DNA of 64,000 nucleotides. It comes from Papaver somniferum (Eukaryota > Streptophyta > Magnoliopsida > Ranunculales > Papaveraceae). The stretch is taken from contig NC_039362.1 of assembly GCF_003573695.1 (NCBI RefSeq), forward strand, positions 6,362,088 through 6,426,087, in the 5' to 3' direction. A program made the position numbers and the translations under genes. This document shows positions 1 to 10,035 of this stretch, piece after piece (within the stretch, counting starts at the first letter, position 1; each line of letters opens with the position of its first letter). Under the pieces are notes generated by a model. It was not told the origin of the DNA and made no database searches. It was given only the letters and a program-made list of their open reading frames with translations.

Positions 1-962
1 TCATTCTTAAGCAAATATGTCGATTCTAATTTCCTAAGGCATTTAGGTTTAGTCTCACAACTTAATATTCGACACATTTGGAATATAAACGTTCCCACAT
101 TTGGAAGAAAACTATTTGGTGGGAAAACAAAATCAATCTTGGTATTATTGCCTGGGTTAACCACATCAACCAGAGGATGGGTTTCTAACATTTGAGACTC
201 TTGTTGGATATCATTAGGTTCTGGAAAACGATTATGAAGATAATCTTGTAAGATGGTTGCGGCGTTGATGTCAAGTCCCAAGTGAGGGAACTTACTAAGA
301 GTTAAAGCACATGGAGAATGATACTCACCCCCAAACTTAGAGTTTTCGGCGTCTCTAGATAGACTGGTCATAACCTCCCTAATTTCTAGGTCGGCAATTG
401 ATTTTTCTAAGTCAGGTTCATCCTCGCTAATATCTACGAGTTCATCTAAGACTATTGTTTCTAAATCGTTTGACTCGATCTCAAGATAAACTGGTTCCTC
501 TAAACCATCATCGGTTTCGTAAACAGGACATACTACATCGTCTGAAACGGGGGTATCTCTAGTCAAATCCTCGTCCTTTTGAATAGGTGAATAATTTTTA
601 AAATTATTAGGATCTGAACCAGAAATAATATAATCATTATAAGGCTCAACTGGGGTAACAAATTCCTGATCACTATTCCCACATATTTCAGATTCTTCAT
701 CATCACTATCCTCATCATCATGATACAATTTTTGAAATTCAAGAATTCTCAATCTTTGTTCCAAACTACATGGTCTATGTTTATAATATTTCTCATAGAT
801 CGTTAGAGGTGATTCCTCAATAAAAGTTGGAGTATCCATATAACGCTGCCCACGCATATATTCACCAAGAGTCATTTCCGAAGACGTCTCTTGATAACGA
901 GAATTTCTAGACATATATTCTCGCAACGTCATCGCAGGTGGCGTCTCCTCAAAAGGATTCAT
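1..962 (-). CDS. Element C internal ORF, partial (unknown function)
   Basis: An ATG at 962 opens a frame of 320 codons that stays open to the window edge, so the stop lies outside. The N-terminus carries a short repeated unit (TLREYM and TLGEYM about 20 residues apart). The middle is very acidic. Near residue 240 is the stretch KFGGEYHSPCA, followed by FPHLGLDINAATILQDYLH, both shared with the ORF of element B. The frame reads through the positions where the B copy has a TAG and a 1-base deletion, and reaches the block ending KLESTYLLKN. I see no zinc knuckle, RT or protease motif. Function unknown; plausibly the only protein of this non-autonomous family. Confidence 0.6.
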   Translation of the reverse strand, partial: MNPFEETPPAMTLREYMSRNSRYQETSSEMTLGEYMRGQRYMDTPTFIEESPLTIYEKYYKHRPCSLEQRLRILEFQKLYHDDEDSDDEESEICGNSDQEFVTPVEPYNDYIISGSDPNNFKNYSPIQKDEDLTRDTPVSDDVVCPVYETDDGLEEPVYLEIESNDLETIVLDELVDISEDEPDLEKSIADLEIREVMTSLSRDAENSKFGGEYHSPCALTLSKFPHLGLDINAATILQDYLHNRFPEPNDIQQESQMLETHPLVDVVNPGNNTKIDFVFPPNSFLPNVGTFIFQMCRILSCETKPKCLRKLESTYLLKN

Positions 963-1991
963 CACCGAAGAAATATAAACTACAGAGGGATTCTATACAA
1001 TCACAAACAGGCCGACTCGACTCCACCAAAGCAAACCTAAAGATTTCTAGCAAACAAAAAGCATGATGGCTCCACTTAGATTGTTTCTAGACCAGCTTCT
1101 ATCTTTCGAAAGGGAATTCGTTGCAATTTGAGCAAACCCCTCTGGAATCAATCCGAGTCAAAGTAAGTTGAATTGAGGCGAGAAGCTCAGTGGAGCTTTG
1201 ATACCCAAGGCCTCACCGCTATCACAAGGCGGCGCAGTCACGCATTCAACTCACAGAAACCATCATGAACTTTGGAGTCTGCTTAAAGAGCAACCAATAT
1301 TTTTCGAACGAGTTTCCTATTAAGCTCGTTACCCTATCGGTCTCGTTCTATTCCAAATTTTAAGCTTGGGTTCGCGTTCGGTTTCGTTTTCCTAAGGCGG
1401 GCAAGAAGAGCGGTGATGAAATCCGAACCCTTATCTTGTTTAGGCCAGGCCTTGCCCTTTACTAGGAAAATAAAGACAGTCCGGTTCGTCCTCAAACAAT
1501 TATCACCTTAAGGCAGACAGTAACCCGCTTGCAGGAGATTCGCGGGTGTTTCGATTGGACTTACCTCCCGTACCAGACGGGCGATGAACCGTTGTCGTCG
1601 ACTCGGGCCACGACTCCTATGCCGTGTACGAACCCGAGGGGCCGAGACGATATAGTAATCGTCGTCCTTCCCTGCACACAGTTTATATAATTTTTTTTTT
1701 TTTTAATAATAATACCCTTCCGTAGGGTTAAAAAAAATAATAAGTCCAATTGTCCAGAATAAAGTCCAAAGTCCAAAATAAATAAAAACAATTTACAGTT
1801 TTCCTCACACACTCTAAAAAAAAATTTAAATCCTAAAATTGTCCTTTTTTCTTCTCTTTTCGCTTTAAGCTTTTTCCTCTCCAAGTCCTTAGTGCTCCAC
1901 TTCGAACCTGTAAATCAAAGACAAAAAGACAAAGTAAAAAGGAACAAAAATAAAGAAAAAAAAAACGTAAAAATTCTACCTAAGCACAACA

Positions 1992-2009
1992 TCCGCGTCG
2001 GCGGCGCCA
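1992..2009 (-). other. Primer-binding site of element C
   Basis: The minus strand reads TGGCGCCGCCGACGCGGA three bases after the LTR end. The TGGCGCCG start resembles the tRNA-Asp-type site of Athila-like elements, but the 3' half differs. Element B has the same site with one change (TGGCGCTG...). Confidence 0.6.
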
Positions 2010-2012
2010 TTT

Positions 2013-3585
2013 TGATTAAATATTTTTCGTGGTTGTAGTAATGATGATAAGGGGTATCGTTCAAACTCGGACTTGTGAAGGTAATGGATTTTTAGATTTA
2101 TAAAAAATTATACACAAAAATATTAACAATGGTGCAAGAGGTACTGGGGTTTAGGATTCCACCGAATTCATTTCTTAAGGTTCAAATAATGATTCTTTTA
2201 ACAATTATAGCTCAGTAAATATATAAAATATATGACTCTTATATTTGCCAAGATAAATTCTCCAAATATTAGATGTAAATGTTATGCATGAGGCATCAAA
2301 TCATCTAAGCTAAGCATGCCGCATCAAATCAAATGACAACTAATTTTTTCAAATCATAATTTCAATTAAAATTAGTGCAAAAGTCATGAGAAGAATTAAA
2401 TATAATTACCCAAGTGTGAAATAAGGCTTCCTCCATCACCCCAGTGTTGGGGTTTAGCTCATCATGGTGTAATTCATCTCAAAATATATTATTATTGCTC
2501 CAAAGTTGATTACAAATGAGTAAACAATGCAACAGAGAAATCGCAACAGCAGTTCCTGTTGCGAAGACGATGTTGGACTGATACAGAGAAACAAATGGTG
2601 ACGGAAAATAAAGTTCTGTGGCTGAATAAGCTGTTGCAAATCGGTTGAAGAAACTGTTGCGAAGATGAAGAAACTGTTGCGCTTCGGATGAAGAAACCGT
2701 GGCCGATTCCTTGTTCTTCAGACAGCAGCAGCAGCAGTTTCTCTGTCAATTTTTCTCTCAATTCCTGTGGAGTCTACACTCCTCCTATAGACCCCAAACT
2801 CTCGACAGCCTCTCTAGTACTCCCAGGGAACATATTTATACACCTACAGCTCGTTGAATCTCCCTCAATTACTCCATATAATTCTCTTTAACTCGGCAGT
2901 AAAGAAAAATATTCTTGGGAATATTTTCTTTCCATTCTTGCTCTGGTACGCATAGATTTCCATCCTGGTCACTCTAGAAGTGTTTAAAAACGTCCCAAAA
3001 CGTTGCTAGAGCCCTCATGCATGAGAAGAACACGTTCAAATCTTCTCCAATCCCGTGTCCAACCCGTGTTTCCCTGTTTTTCTTCCGTGAATTGTCCAGC
3101 TAATTATGGCCAAATTTGATCGAACCAAAAGCCCAAAACGTGTTCCTTAACCTATATCACATCTTCCTACCAAGTTTGAGCCATTGAATCGCACCACAAC
3201 ACCTTCATTTTGTCGATTGAAATTCTGCCAGTTGATGAACCAATTTTCCCGCCAAAAAGTTTATTTGAATTTGAGAAGAAGGTGCCCCTTATCCAGAGTG
3301 CTGGGGTGCGAATAGTAATTTGGGTGGAAATAGTAATTTTGGGGTGGAAATGATAATTTTTCTGGGATCCTCCGGTACATTTCTGGGACGTTTCCGGTGC
3401 ATTTCTGGGGTGCCTTCGGTACATTTCTCCGGGGTGTAAATCATCACTTTTTGAGCAACTCTTTCCACAGAAGGGTATTTTCTCCAAAAACACCTAAACA
3501 AACATAAAAACACCGTAATAAGAACAAATGGATACTAACAAAATACACAAAAGAGATGAAAATAGACACATAAATGTGTCTATCA
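2013..3585 (-). repeat. 5' LTR of element C
   Basis: Minus-strand LTR of 1573 bp beginning TGATAGACACATTTATGTGTC (start of the U3) and ending ...TTTAATCA before the primer site. It aligns along its length with the two LTRs of element B (1574 and 1575 bp) but is clearly more diverged from them than they are from each other. Short ORFs inside it are chance frames. Confidence 0.85.
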
Positions 3586-3866
3586 CTTCGTCACCCTGAG
3601 AATGGCAATTTAGATAAGTAACAGAGGCAACAATATTGTTATTAAAATGAATAAATGGTTCTTACTACCTTGCGATTCGCAGGCTTTATTTTGTTAACAA
3701 CAACCTTGGGTTGTGAATTTTTGGACACTTTAGGATTTCGAATTGTAAATCTAGTATTAGAGATGGCTCCACTGAAAATGAAGTAATATAGGAGTTACAT
3801 GAAAATCGAGTAGAGGCAGGGAAAATAACTTCAATAATAAGATCGAACTTACCTTGATGACTCCAT
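3586..3866 (-). pseudogene. 5' part of a spliced minus-strand ORF, interrupted by element C
   Basis: Reading minus: ATG at 3866, exon 1 (3866-3853), intron with donor GTAAGT and acceptor TTTTCAG (3852-3772), exon 2 (3771-3669), intron with donor GTAGTA and acceptor TCTCAG (3668-3596), exon 3 from 3595. Exons 1 and 2 together are exactly 39 codons, giving a basic, Ser/Asn/Lys-rich N-terminus beginning MESSSGAISNTR. Exon 3 is cut after 10 bases by the LTR of element C. A TATA box sits about 195 bases upstream of the ATG. It could be a host gene or the first exons of another retroelement's extra ORF; the product is not recognisable. Confidence 0.45.
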
Positions 3867-4060
3867 GAAAGCAGTAGCAGAGTGATCTAAAAAAAATAAA
3901 AAAATAAAAGATTTACAGACAATGAAGGTTGGCAGATGATGAAGATTATTCTTCAGAGAATGAAGAAGTGAGAAAGACGATGAGGCAAACAAAAGAGAAC
4001 AATATAGTTAAGGAGAAGATGAAAGAAGCGTAAAAAGAGAAAAGAGAGGGGTAATAAGAG

Positions 4061-4068
4061 TATATATA
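4061..4068 (-). promoter_or_regulatory. TATA box for the minus-strand spliced ORF
   Basis: The minus strand reads CCTATATATA, followed by a pyrimidine-rich leader with no ATG before 3866. Spacing suits a transcription start near 4035 and a 5' leader of about 170 bases. Confidence 0.45.
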
Positions 4069-4074
4069 GGGAAG

Positions 4075-4544
4075 ATTCTTAGAGAGGATAAATATAATTA
4101 ATGTGATAAGACATGAACGGTTGAAAGACGACGGTTACAAAAGAGGTGTCTGGAAGACTCAATGTAGAGAGACAAATGGCTGCAAATTTAATTATTTCTC
4201 ATATCATTCTCTTATTTGCAGAGAAGACATGAGAAGAGGCAAGATATGAGATCAGAATTCCGCAGCAAAAATAATTCACACAAAAGATAATTCGCAAAAG
4301 ATAATATAGCATGAGGCAAAGAAATGGGATTAAGTACTTATTTAGAGGATTAAGTACTTCTTATACTTCAAAGGTTGATATTTCTTGATTATTTTGCAAT
4401 ACTCCGGAACTCCGCAAAGAATAGAGGCAAGTACGTACTTTCCAAGTCTAGTATTCTTTCGCTCGTTCCTCCAAAAATTACAACTAAGTGGATTTTTCCT
4501 TAAAGATCACTTTTCAAGCAATATTCAAGGAAAAAGAGGCAAAA
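4075..4544. other. Intergenic, no gene seen
   Basis: AT-rich stretch between two outward-facing TATA boxes. The short word AGAGGCAA or GAGGCAA recurs several times (near 4230, 4312, 4428 and 4536), as do TTCGCA/GCAAAAG-like words. No ORF with coding character. Confidence 0.5.
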
Positions 4545-4809
4545 TGTAGGAGCAGAATCACGCAACAACAACGCTTTTGCGAAGTCCACTATGGCGCTCT
4601 TGCGAAATCTTAAACAACATATTGTGAATGTCGCTGAAATGATATCAGAAACAACGCAACAGACGACATCAACCAAGTCACGGGAAAAGTGTGATGATCC
4701 TTCGAAGATTGGGAAGTTTGCGAATTCAACATTTGTATGCCAGCGAAATACCGCAAGTCAGATCCGAAATTAAAGGACAGCTTAGCTGTCATCCACTATG
4801 TAATTACCC

Positions 4810-4817
4810 TATATAAA
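4810..4817 (+). promoter_or_regulatory. TATA box upstream of the plus-strand antisense ORF
   Basis: CTATATAAAGAGG is followed by an ATG-free leader, a donor-like CTTGTAAGATT near 4929 and an acceptor-like TTGCAACTACAG ending at 5042, just before the open frame. This could be the promoter, leader and first intron of the ORF described next. Alternatively 4545-5041 (TGTAG...CTACA) is a 497-bp LTR, because the two ends are a 5-bp inverted repeat; flanking bases do not form a duplication, so I prefer the promoter reading. Confidence 0.35.
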
Positions 4818-5042
4818 GAGGACGAGTAAACTTGGGGAGGGGAATTAATTTTTGGAGTGTTAAGAAAGTCTTTAGGAGAGATAAAGTTTAAGAGAGTGAT
4901 TTAATTCTTAAGTTCTTTCCCTTTTCTTGTAAGATTTTTCCAAGTGTCATTTAATACAAAAGTATCATTCTTGATCTAAATAATAAGTTGAGTTAAGTCA
5001 TTCTTGTGAGGGGGTGTAGTGTAGGATTTCTTGCAACTACAG

Positions 5043-7541
5043 TTGGTGTTGAAGAAACAGAGATTCCCGAGGAAGTAAACTACCCGGTGAGCTCTGTGAA
5101 TGAGGAGGTTGCTGGAGAAGAAGAAGAGTTAAGTGATGATGAAAAACGTATGGATACATCTCAGCACGATCACGAGGCAGAGGAAAACCCTGGTGGTGCT
5201 GATAATCCCGAAGAAGATGCCTCTTTGCGTCAAGCAGATGTTGATGGTACGGTGCATCAAGAAAACGTTGATTCCCAAGTTCCTCCTTCCGTCAAATCAA
5301 GGAATGAAGATGTGGTTCTTCAACCAGCGGTTCCTACTGTTTCAAATCCGGAGTTCTCCTTCGGTAAGATCCATTCCTCCGACGACCCCATTGATATGGA
5401 TGCTTCGGAATACAACATACTGTCTCCTAACGATGATTGGTATGTCCTTGGGAGTGTCGGTGATGAGAAATCGGGTATAATTGTAGCTGAAAACAGAGCA
5501 TCGGTAGGAGAGAAACCTGGTGTTGATGGTGTGGATGCTCGTGTTAATGCGGAGGTTGATGCTACGACACGGTTCGCTGAGAAGAACATTGCTACCGGTG
5601 AAGCTTCGACTGTTGCATCTCCCGAAGGTCTTGACAAAGAGATGATGCATGATGGCGATGGTCATTCTTGAATGGATGATGAAGAAGAATATGATGTTCG
5701 TGCCCAATCCTGCTCAATTGATTCCCGGTGAGAAGCGCTCAGATGCTTTTACTCGTCAGCGCATGCAGCTATCATCTCAAGATTCGGTTGCAGAGATCTG
5801 GGAGCAGAATTTGGAAGCTTCATCTACCAGTCTTCTAGCTGATCCTCCTACCACTGTCGTGGACATGATGGCTATTGCTGATGGATATCAATATGGCCTT
5901 CCTCATCAACGGATTCTTTAGGTTTACCTTGATCGTTTCTTTTGCAATCTTCCTAGTCAACGGAGTCCTTGCTTTTTATTGATCGGCTTTCATTTGTTCT
6001 GAAATTATCGCAGATAATGAGGAGAGAACACTGCAACCATACTTTGTACCAATTTTTCAAGGCCAAGGCTCTTAAGATCGAAGCTAATCTGCATTCATGA
6101 ACAAGAACTGTCCTCCGCTGAATCATCCATTGCTCTTAAGGATCATGAGATTTGGGAGTTAAGGAACCATTTGAAAGGGAAAGAGAATCTTGGTACTTCT
6201 GAGGAGAAGCTTCGTGAAGATCTTGCGGTTGTTCCTTGGAGTTGGAGAAGGCTCGCTAAGAAGCTTCGTCCCGAAAAGGTTCGTTTTGTTCCCTTCGATT
6301 TCCTTTGTCATCGTCCATCCTCTTCGTATTTTGAGGGTTCTGTATGAATCTCCCGCCCCTATCTTCAGCGAGCGGTGTCAAAGATTTATTACGGCTTCGA
6401 AACGAGAGGACTCGTCGGTCTTCTCGAATTTGTCAGTTAGTAGAGAAGATTAAGAGTGAGGCTGCGAGGTGGAATGCCCGTGCTGATGATCATAACGTAT
6501 TGCCAGCTAGGCACCGAGAATTAACTCGTAACATAATTTATCTGAAAAATGACATTAGACTTGATCGCCGTAATTTTTATGGTACTATGGCGTGGACGCG
6601 TGAGAACTTCCGCGAGGCTCAGGACAATATTCTTCGTTTATAGGATAAAGTAGAAAACTTAGAACAAGAATTACGGCAAGCCCGTGCATCCCTTACCCCT
6701 GAAATGAAGGAGTGTTTTGAGCGTCTTGTCAAGGAGAGGGATGATTTCAGAGCCGAAGCTTATGCTCTTAGTAATGCTTTGAATGCTTCTCGGGCCGAAG
6801 TTTCTCGTTTAGTTGAAGCTGAGAGGGATCTTGAAGTTAACATGCATCGGCTTACTAAAGGCATAGAGGACATGAATGACGAAGTCAACCGTCTTCATCA
6901 CGCAGACTCCATGAAGCAGGTAAAGTTGGATGAATGTCAATTTAAGCTGATCAATCTTCGATTGGATTATAATAAGGTGTCAGACGAGTATGATCTTCTT
7001 GACAAAGCCATGGACGCAGTAGTGAATGAGTATGAAATAGCCTGTGCTAGGGTCGAAGGTATACATTTGGCTGGTCGTGGATGTCTCTGTATCGTAAATT
7101 TTCTAACTCTTTGTATCTTCGTTTTCAGAGATCGAGGGACAACTTGACCTTGCAAATGAGCGGCTTAAAGAGGCTCAAACTTCCTTAGTGGAGCAGCAAA
7201 AAAGGATCCAATTTTATGAGGATCTGGAAGGGTCCAAGGATTAGGCGGCGGACGAAGCAGCTAAGTAGGTATCCCATTTTAAATTGTCGCTGTCATAATA
7301 TGAACGCAAGGCTTCAGTGATTGTGTAGAAGGCTCCTTATCAACTTGCTGAGGAAATCAACAAAACGCTGACCAGGATTGAGCAAGGACTTCAACAAGAG
7401 TTCAATATCACGAAGAAGTACTTGTGTCGTCCTCTCCATGGATCTCCGTCTAGTTTCTCAGATCATTCTTCGAGAGGAAGTGTCCCTTCATCTCATAGGG
7501 TGAACCCAGCTGACCCCGCTGAACCTTCTTTTGGGAAGTAG
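5043..7541 (+). pseudogene. Antisense additional ORF of Tat element D, broken
   Basis: Lies tail-to-tail with the pol of element D, the position where Tat-lineage elements carry an extra ORF on the opposite strand. First exon region is acidic (frame open from before 5043 to a TGA at 5669; first in-frame ATG at 5150). The rest predicts coiled coil, rich in Glu, Arg, Leu heptads, over 6090-6280, 6369-7058 and 7129-7260. Intron-like gaps: 5922-6013, 6279-6368 and 7059-7128, the last two with clear GT...TTCAG borders. The frame is broken by TGA at 5669, TAG at 6641 and TAG near 7242, plus a shift near 5700. The first two stops look like CGA-to-TGA and CAG-to-TAG. The last codon could be TAG at 7539. 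Homology to a known antisense-ORF domain is inferred from position and coiled coil, not seen as a motif. Confidence 0.55.
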
Positions 7542-8109
7542 GTATTCGAGTTGGCCCATAGAAAGTTGTTCTTTACTTTGTTGTCTTCGGGTTATTTTTT
7601 TTTTGAATATTTTTGATATTTCTTGGACATCTTTTGTGTTTCTTGCTTTGATTCCCGCTCCTATAACAACTTTCATGGAGTAAATCATTATTGGTTCAAT
7701 GTGCACAACTTTGATTAATCTGCGTTGTTAGTTTATTTAATCCTTTGATATTGTACGAAGCGTAAAGAAGTGTTTGATGGTAACGACGAAAGTTAATACC
7801 TTCGTTGTTGATTTTGGACATGTCACCCTGCTGGCCAATCCCGGGCCAGAGGATTTCCGAGCGGTGGGAGTTGGTACAACGTTCTCAGATATGTGGTGCA
7901 TTATTAAGATATATACATGCACCCATTCCACCGAATCGTTATTTTGCTGGTTGGGTATCTCTTTCTACTGGATGCCTTCCCCATGGCCCTACACTTATAG
8001 GCGCTGACAGGTGAGTCCTGAGAGATTGTATGTGATTACTTTCCCCAATGTAGATGTTCGCAATTTTTTTTTATTTTTTTTACACGCAGATGCAGAACTA
8101 CGTTTTTCT
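7542..8109. other. Convergent spacer in element D
   Basis: Sequence between the end of the antisense ORF and the end of pol. No ORF with coding character; short frames on both strands are chance. Confidence 0.6.
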
Positions 8110-9951
8110 TCATGGATAGCATGGTGTGAGGTACTTGGCGTTCCAAGGGTGTCTGAGGACTTCTCCTTTCAGATTACGCAGGTAGTATGATCCATTGCCT
8201 GCGATGTCATGTATTATGAACGGTCCTCCCCATGTTGGTGCTAGTTTACCCCATTTTTTCTCCCGCTGATATTGTGGTATGGTTCTTAGCACGTATTTCC
8301 CTTCTACAAAGTTTTTGAGTCTGACTTTCTTATTGTATTCCCTTGCAAATCTTCGTTGATAGTTCTCCATTATTTGTAGCGCTTCCTCCGTTCGTTCTTC
8401 TAGGTCATCGACTCTTTCCAACATCATGTCCGTTGTTAGGTTCTTTTCCCATGTCTCAGTCTTTGTGGTTGGCATGATGATTTCTGTTGGAATAACTGCC
8501 TCTGCCCCGTAGGTGAGGAGGAATGGTGATTCGTCGGTGGCGGACCTGCGGGTAGTTCTGTATACCCATAGTGCATTGTGTAGTTGTTCACACCATCTGA
8601 CTTTGTATTCATCTAAAGTTTTTTTTAGGATAAGACCCGGGGTTTTGTTTGTGGCTTCGTCTTGGACATTGCTTTGGGGGTAGATGGGAGTTGATTTGTT
8701 TTTTCTGATCTTGAAAGTATCGAATAACATGTCTATGTTCTTCCCTTGAAGTTGTTTTCCATTGTCGGAGAAAATTTCCGCTAGGATACCAAATCTGTAG
8801 ATGATGTTCTGCCAAATGAATGTGAACACATCTATGTCTCTGATTATGTCAAGGGCTTTTGCTTCTACCCATTTGCTGAAGTAATCCATGGCCACGATTA
8901 GGAATCGTCTTTTCCCCGTTCCTTGGACTAGAGGTCCGACGATGTCTAATACCCTTTTTGAAAATGGACAGGGGATATCCGCTGAATTTAGATTCGTGGA
9001 TGGAGCATGGATTCTCTTGGCAAAGCGTTGACATTTTTCGCATCTTTTAGACATCCTGGCTGCGTCTCGTATCATCTGTGGCCAGTAATATCCTCGTGTT
9101 TTAGCTTTTTCAGCCAATAATCTCATTCCACTGTGATTCCCTGCGTCCCCGTAGTGGATATCTTTTAAGATGTAATGGCCTTCTTTCCTGGACAAGCAGC
9201 GTAACAGAGGCCCCAAGAAAGAATTTTTGTAGAGGATTCCTTCCCGAATGTCATATCTCACTGGCTTTGATTGTATCTTTCGAGCTTGTTTTAAATCCGC
9301 TGGTAGCGTACCTTCTTCAAGGTACTGCTGGATTTCAATCCTCCAATCTTCTTCAGTTTTGAAGTTTTCATCTTTATCTGCCCTTGCCACGATATCGTTT
9401 TCCATGAAATCATCGGCTATGTCTTCCCCTGCATCATCGTCTATATCCTCATCTACATTGTCTTCAGGATTTGTAGCGAAGGATTGATGTGGAAGAATCG
9501 ACGGCTCATATACTCTGGTTATCTTGATGGCTTTAACATGTTCATCCTTCAGCATAGATGATATGTACGCCAAAGCGTCAACATGCCTCAGGTCTTTTCT
9601 GCATAAATGTCTAAACTTGATATTGGGCACTTGTTCTGCTAGGATCTGAACCAAGGCCATATACGACGAGGGGGTCTCATCGTAAACATTATATTGCAAG
9701 CCTATTTGGCGAATTACCAGTTGTGAGTCACTTGTTAAACGTACGTCTGATATCCCTATCTCTATGATTATCCGAAGAGCATGCACCACAGCTTCGTATT
9801 CCACAATGTTATTGGTATGCCCCAGGAATTCCAGTCTTAGGGCATGAACAATTCTGTCTCCGGTGGGTGTGGTGACAACGATTATTATACCTTCTCCTTC
9901 CGTACATGAATACTTCCCATCGTCTTTGGATTTAAGGTTCGAGAACATCAC
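8110..9951 (-). CDS. Element D second RNase H plus integrase
   Basis: A 613-codon uninterrupted frame, the C-terminal part of pol. Residues about 5-135 are the acquired RNase H of Tat elements, with acidic residues at D11 (DGKYS), E51/E53 (VEYEA), D75 (TSDSQ) and D125 (HVDAL). After an acidic linker, the integrase zinc finger has H266, H273, C304 and C307 (CEKC). The integrase core has D336 (LDIVGP), D396 (SDNGKQ) and E432, with exactly 35 residues between the last two, so the DDE triad is intact, although the usual NGQAE reads NVQDE. The C-terminal domain ends with a GGPF-like and LKYLTP-like tail without a chromodomain. A TAA lies just upstream in the same frame, so this block is no longer joined to RT. 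Confidence 0.85.
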   Translation of the reverse strand: MMFSNLKSKDDGKYSCTEGEGIIIVVTTPTGDRIVHALRLEFLGHTNNIVEYEAVVHALRIIIEIGISDVRLTSDSQLVIRQIGLQYNVYDETPSSYMALVQILAEQVPNIKFRHLCRKDLRHVDALAYISSMLKDEHVKAIKITRVYEPSILPHQSFATNPEDNVDEDIDDDAGEDIADDFMENDIVARADKDENFKTEEDWRIEIQQYLEEGTLPADLKQARKIQSKPVRYDIREGILYKNSFLGPLLRCLSRKEGHYILKDIHYGDAGNHSGMRLLAEKAKTRGYYWPQMIRDAARMSKRCEKCQRFAKRIHAPSTNLNSADIPCPFSKRVLDIVGPLVQGTGKRRFLIVAMDYFSKWVEAKALDIIRDIDVFTFIWQNIIYRFGILAEIFSDNGKQLQGKNIDMLFDTFKIRKNKSTPIYPQSNVQDEATNKTPGLILKKTLDEYKVRWCEQLHNALWVYRTTRRSATDESPFLLTYGAEAVIPTEIIMPTTKTETWEKNLTTDMMLERVDDLEERTEEALQIMENYQRRFAREYNKKVRLKNFVEGKYVLRTIPQYQREKKWGKLAPTWGGPFIIHDIAGNGSYYLRNLKGEVLRHPWNAKYLTPCYP

Positions 9952-10035
9952 TGGGTCTTTATCTTCTTATTCGGCCTCTGGGATGTATTTTACCTCTTCG
10001 TCATTGTCCAATGGTAGATCTGCTAGGAAACCCGC

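Larger units (their letters stand above)
1..3585 (-). mobile_element. LTR retrotransposon copy C, truncated by window start
   Basis: Reading on the minus strand, this is a 5' LTR (3585 down to 2013), a primer-binding site, an untranslated leader and a long ORF running off the window at base 1. The whole stretch is colinear with element B at 18080-22060 in inverted orientation, so it is a second copy of the same family. The base pairs just outside the LTR (3586-3590, CTTCG on the plus strand) would be the target duplication; its partner lies outside the window. No RT, protease or integrase is visible in the part present. Confidence 0.85.

Noticed and set aside
1561..1884. 107-codon minus-strand ORF in the leader of element C
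   Set aside because: Starts with a non-ATG codon and is not kept open in the same leader of element B.
3167..3513. ORF reading MFLEKIPFCGKSCSKS and the copies at 18149-18373 and 23755-24081
   Set aside because: These lie at the same place in all LTR copies of the B/C family, without start context, and change frame between copies.
5006..5042. GTG start of the plus-strand acidic ORF
   Set aside because: GTG is not a usual plant start and lies in sequence that looks like an intron end or LTR end; the first ATG is at 5150.
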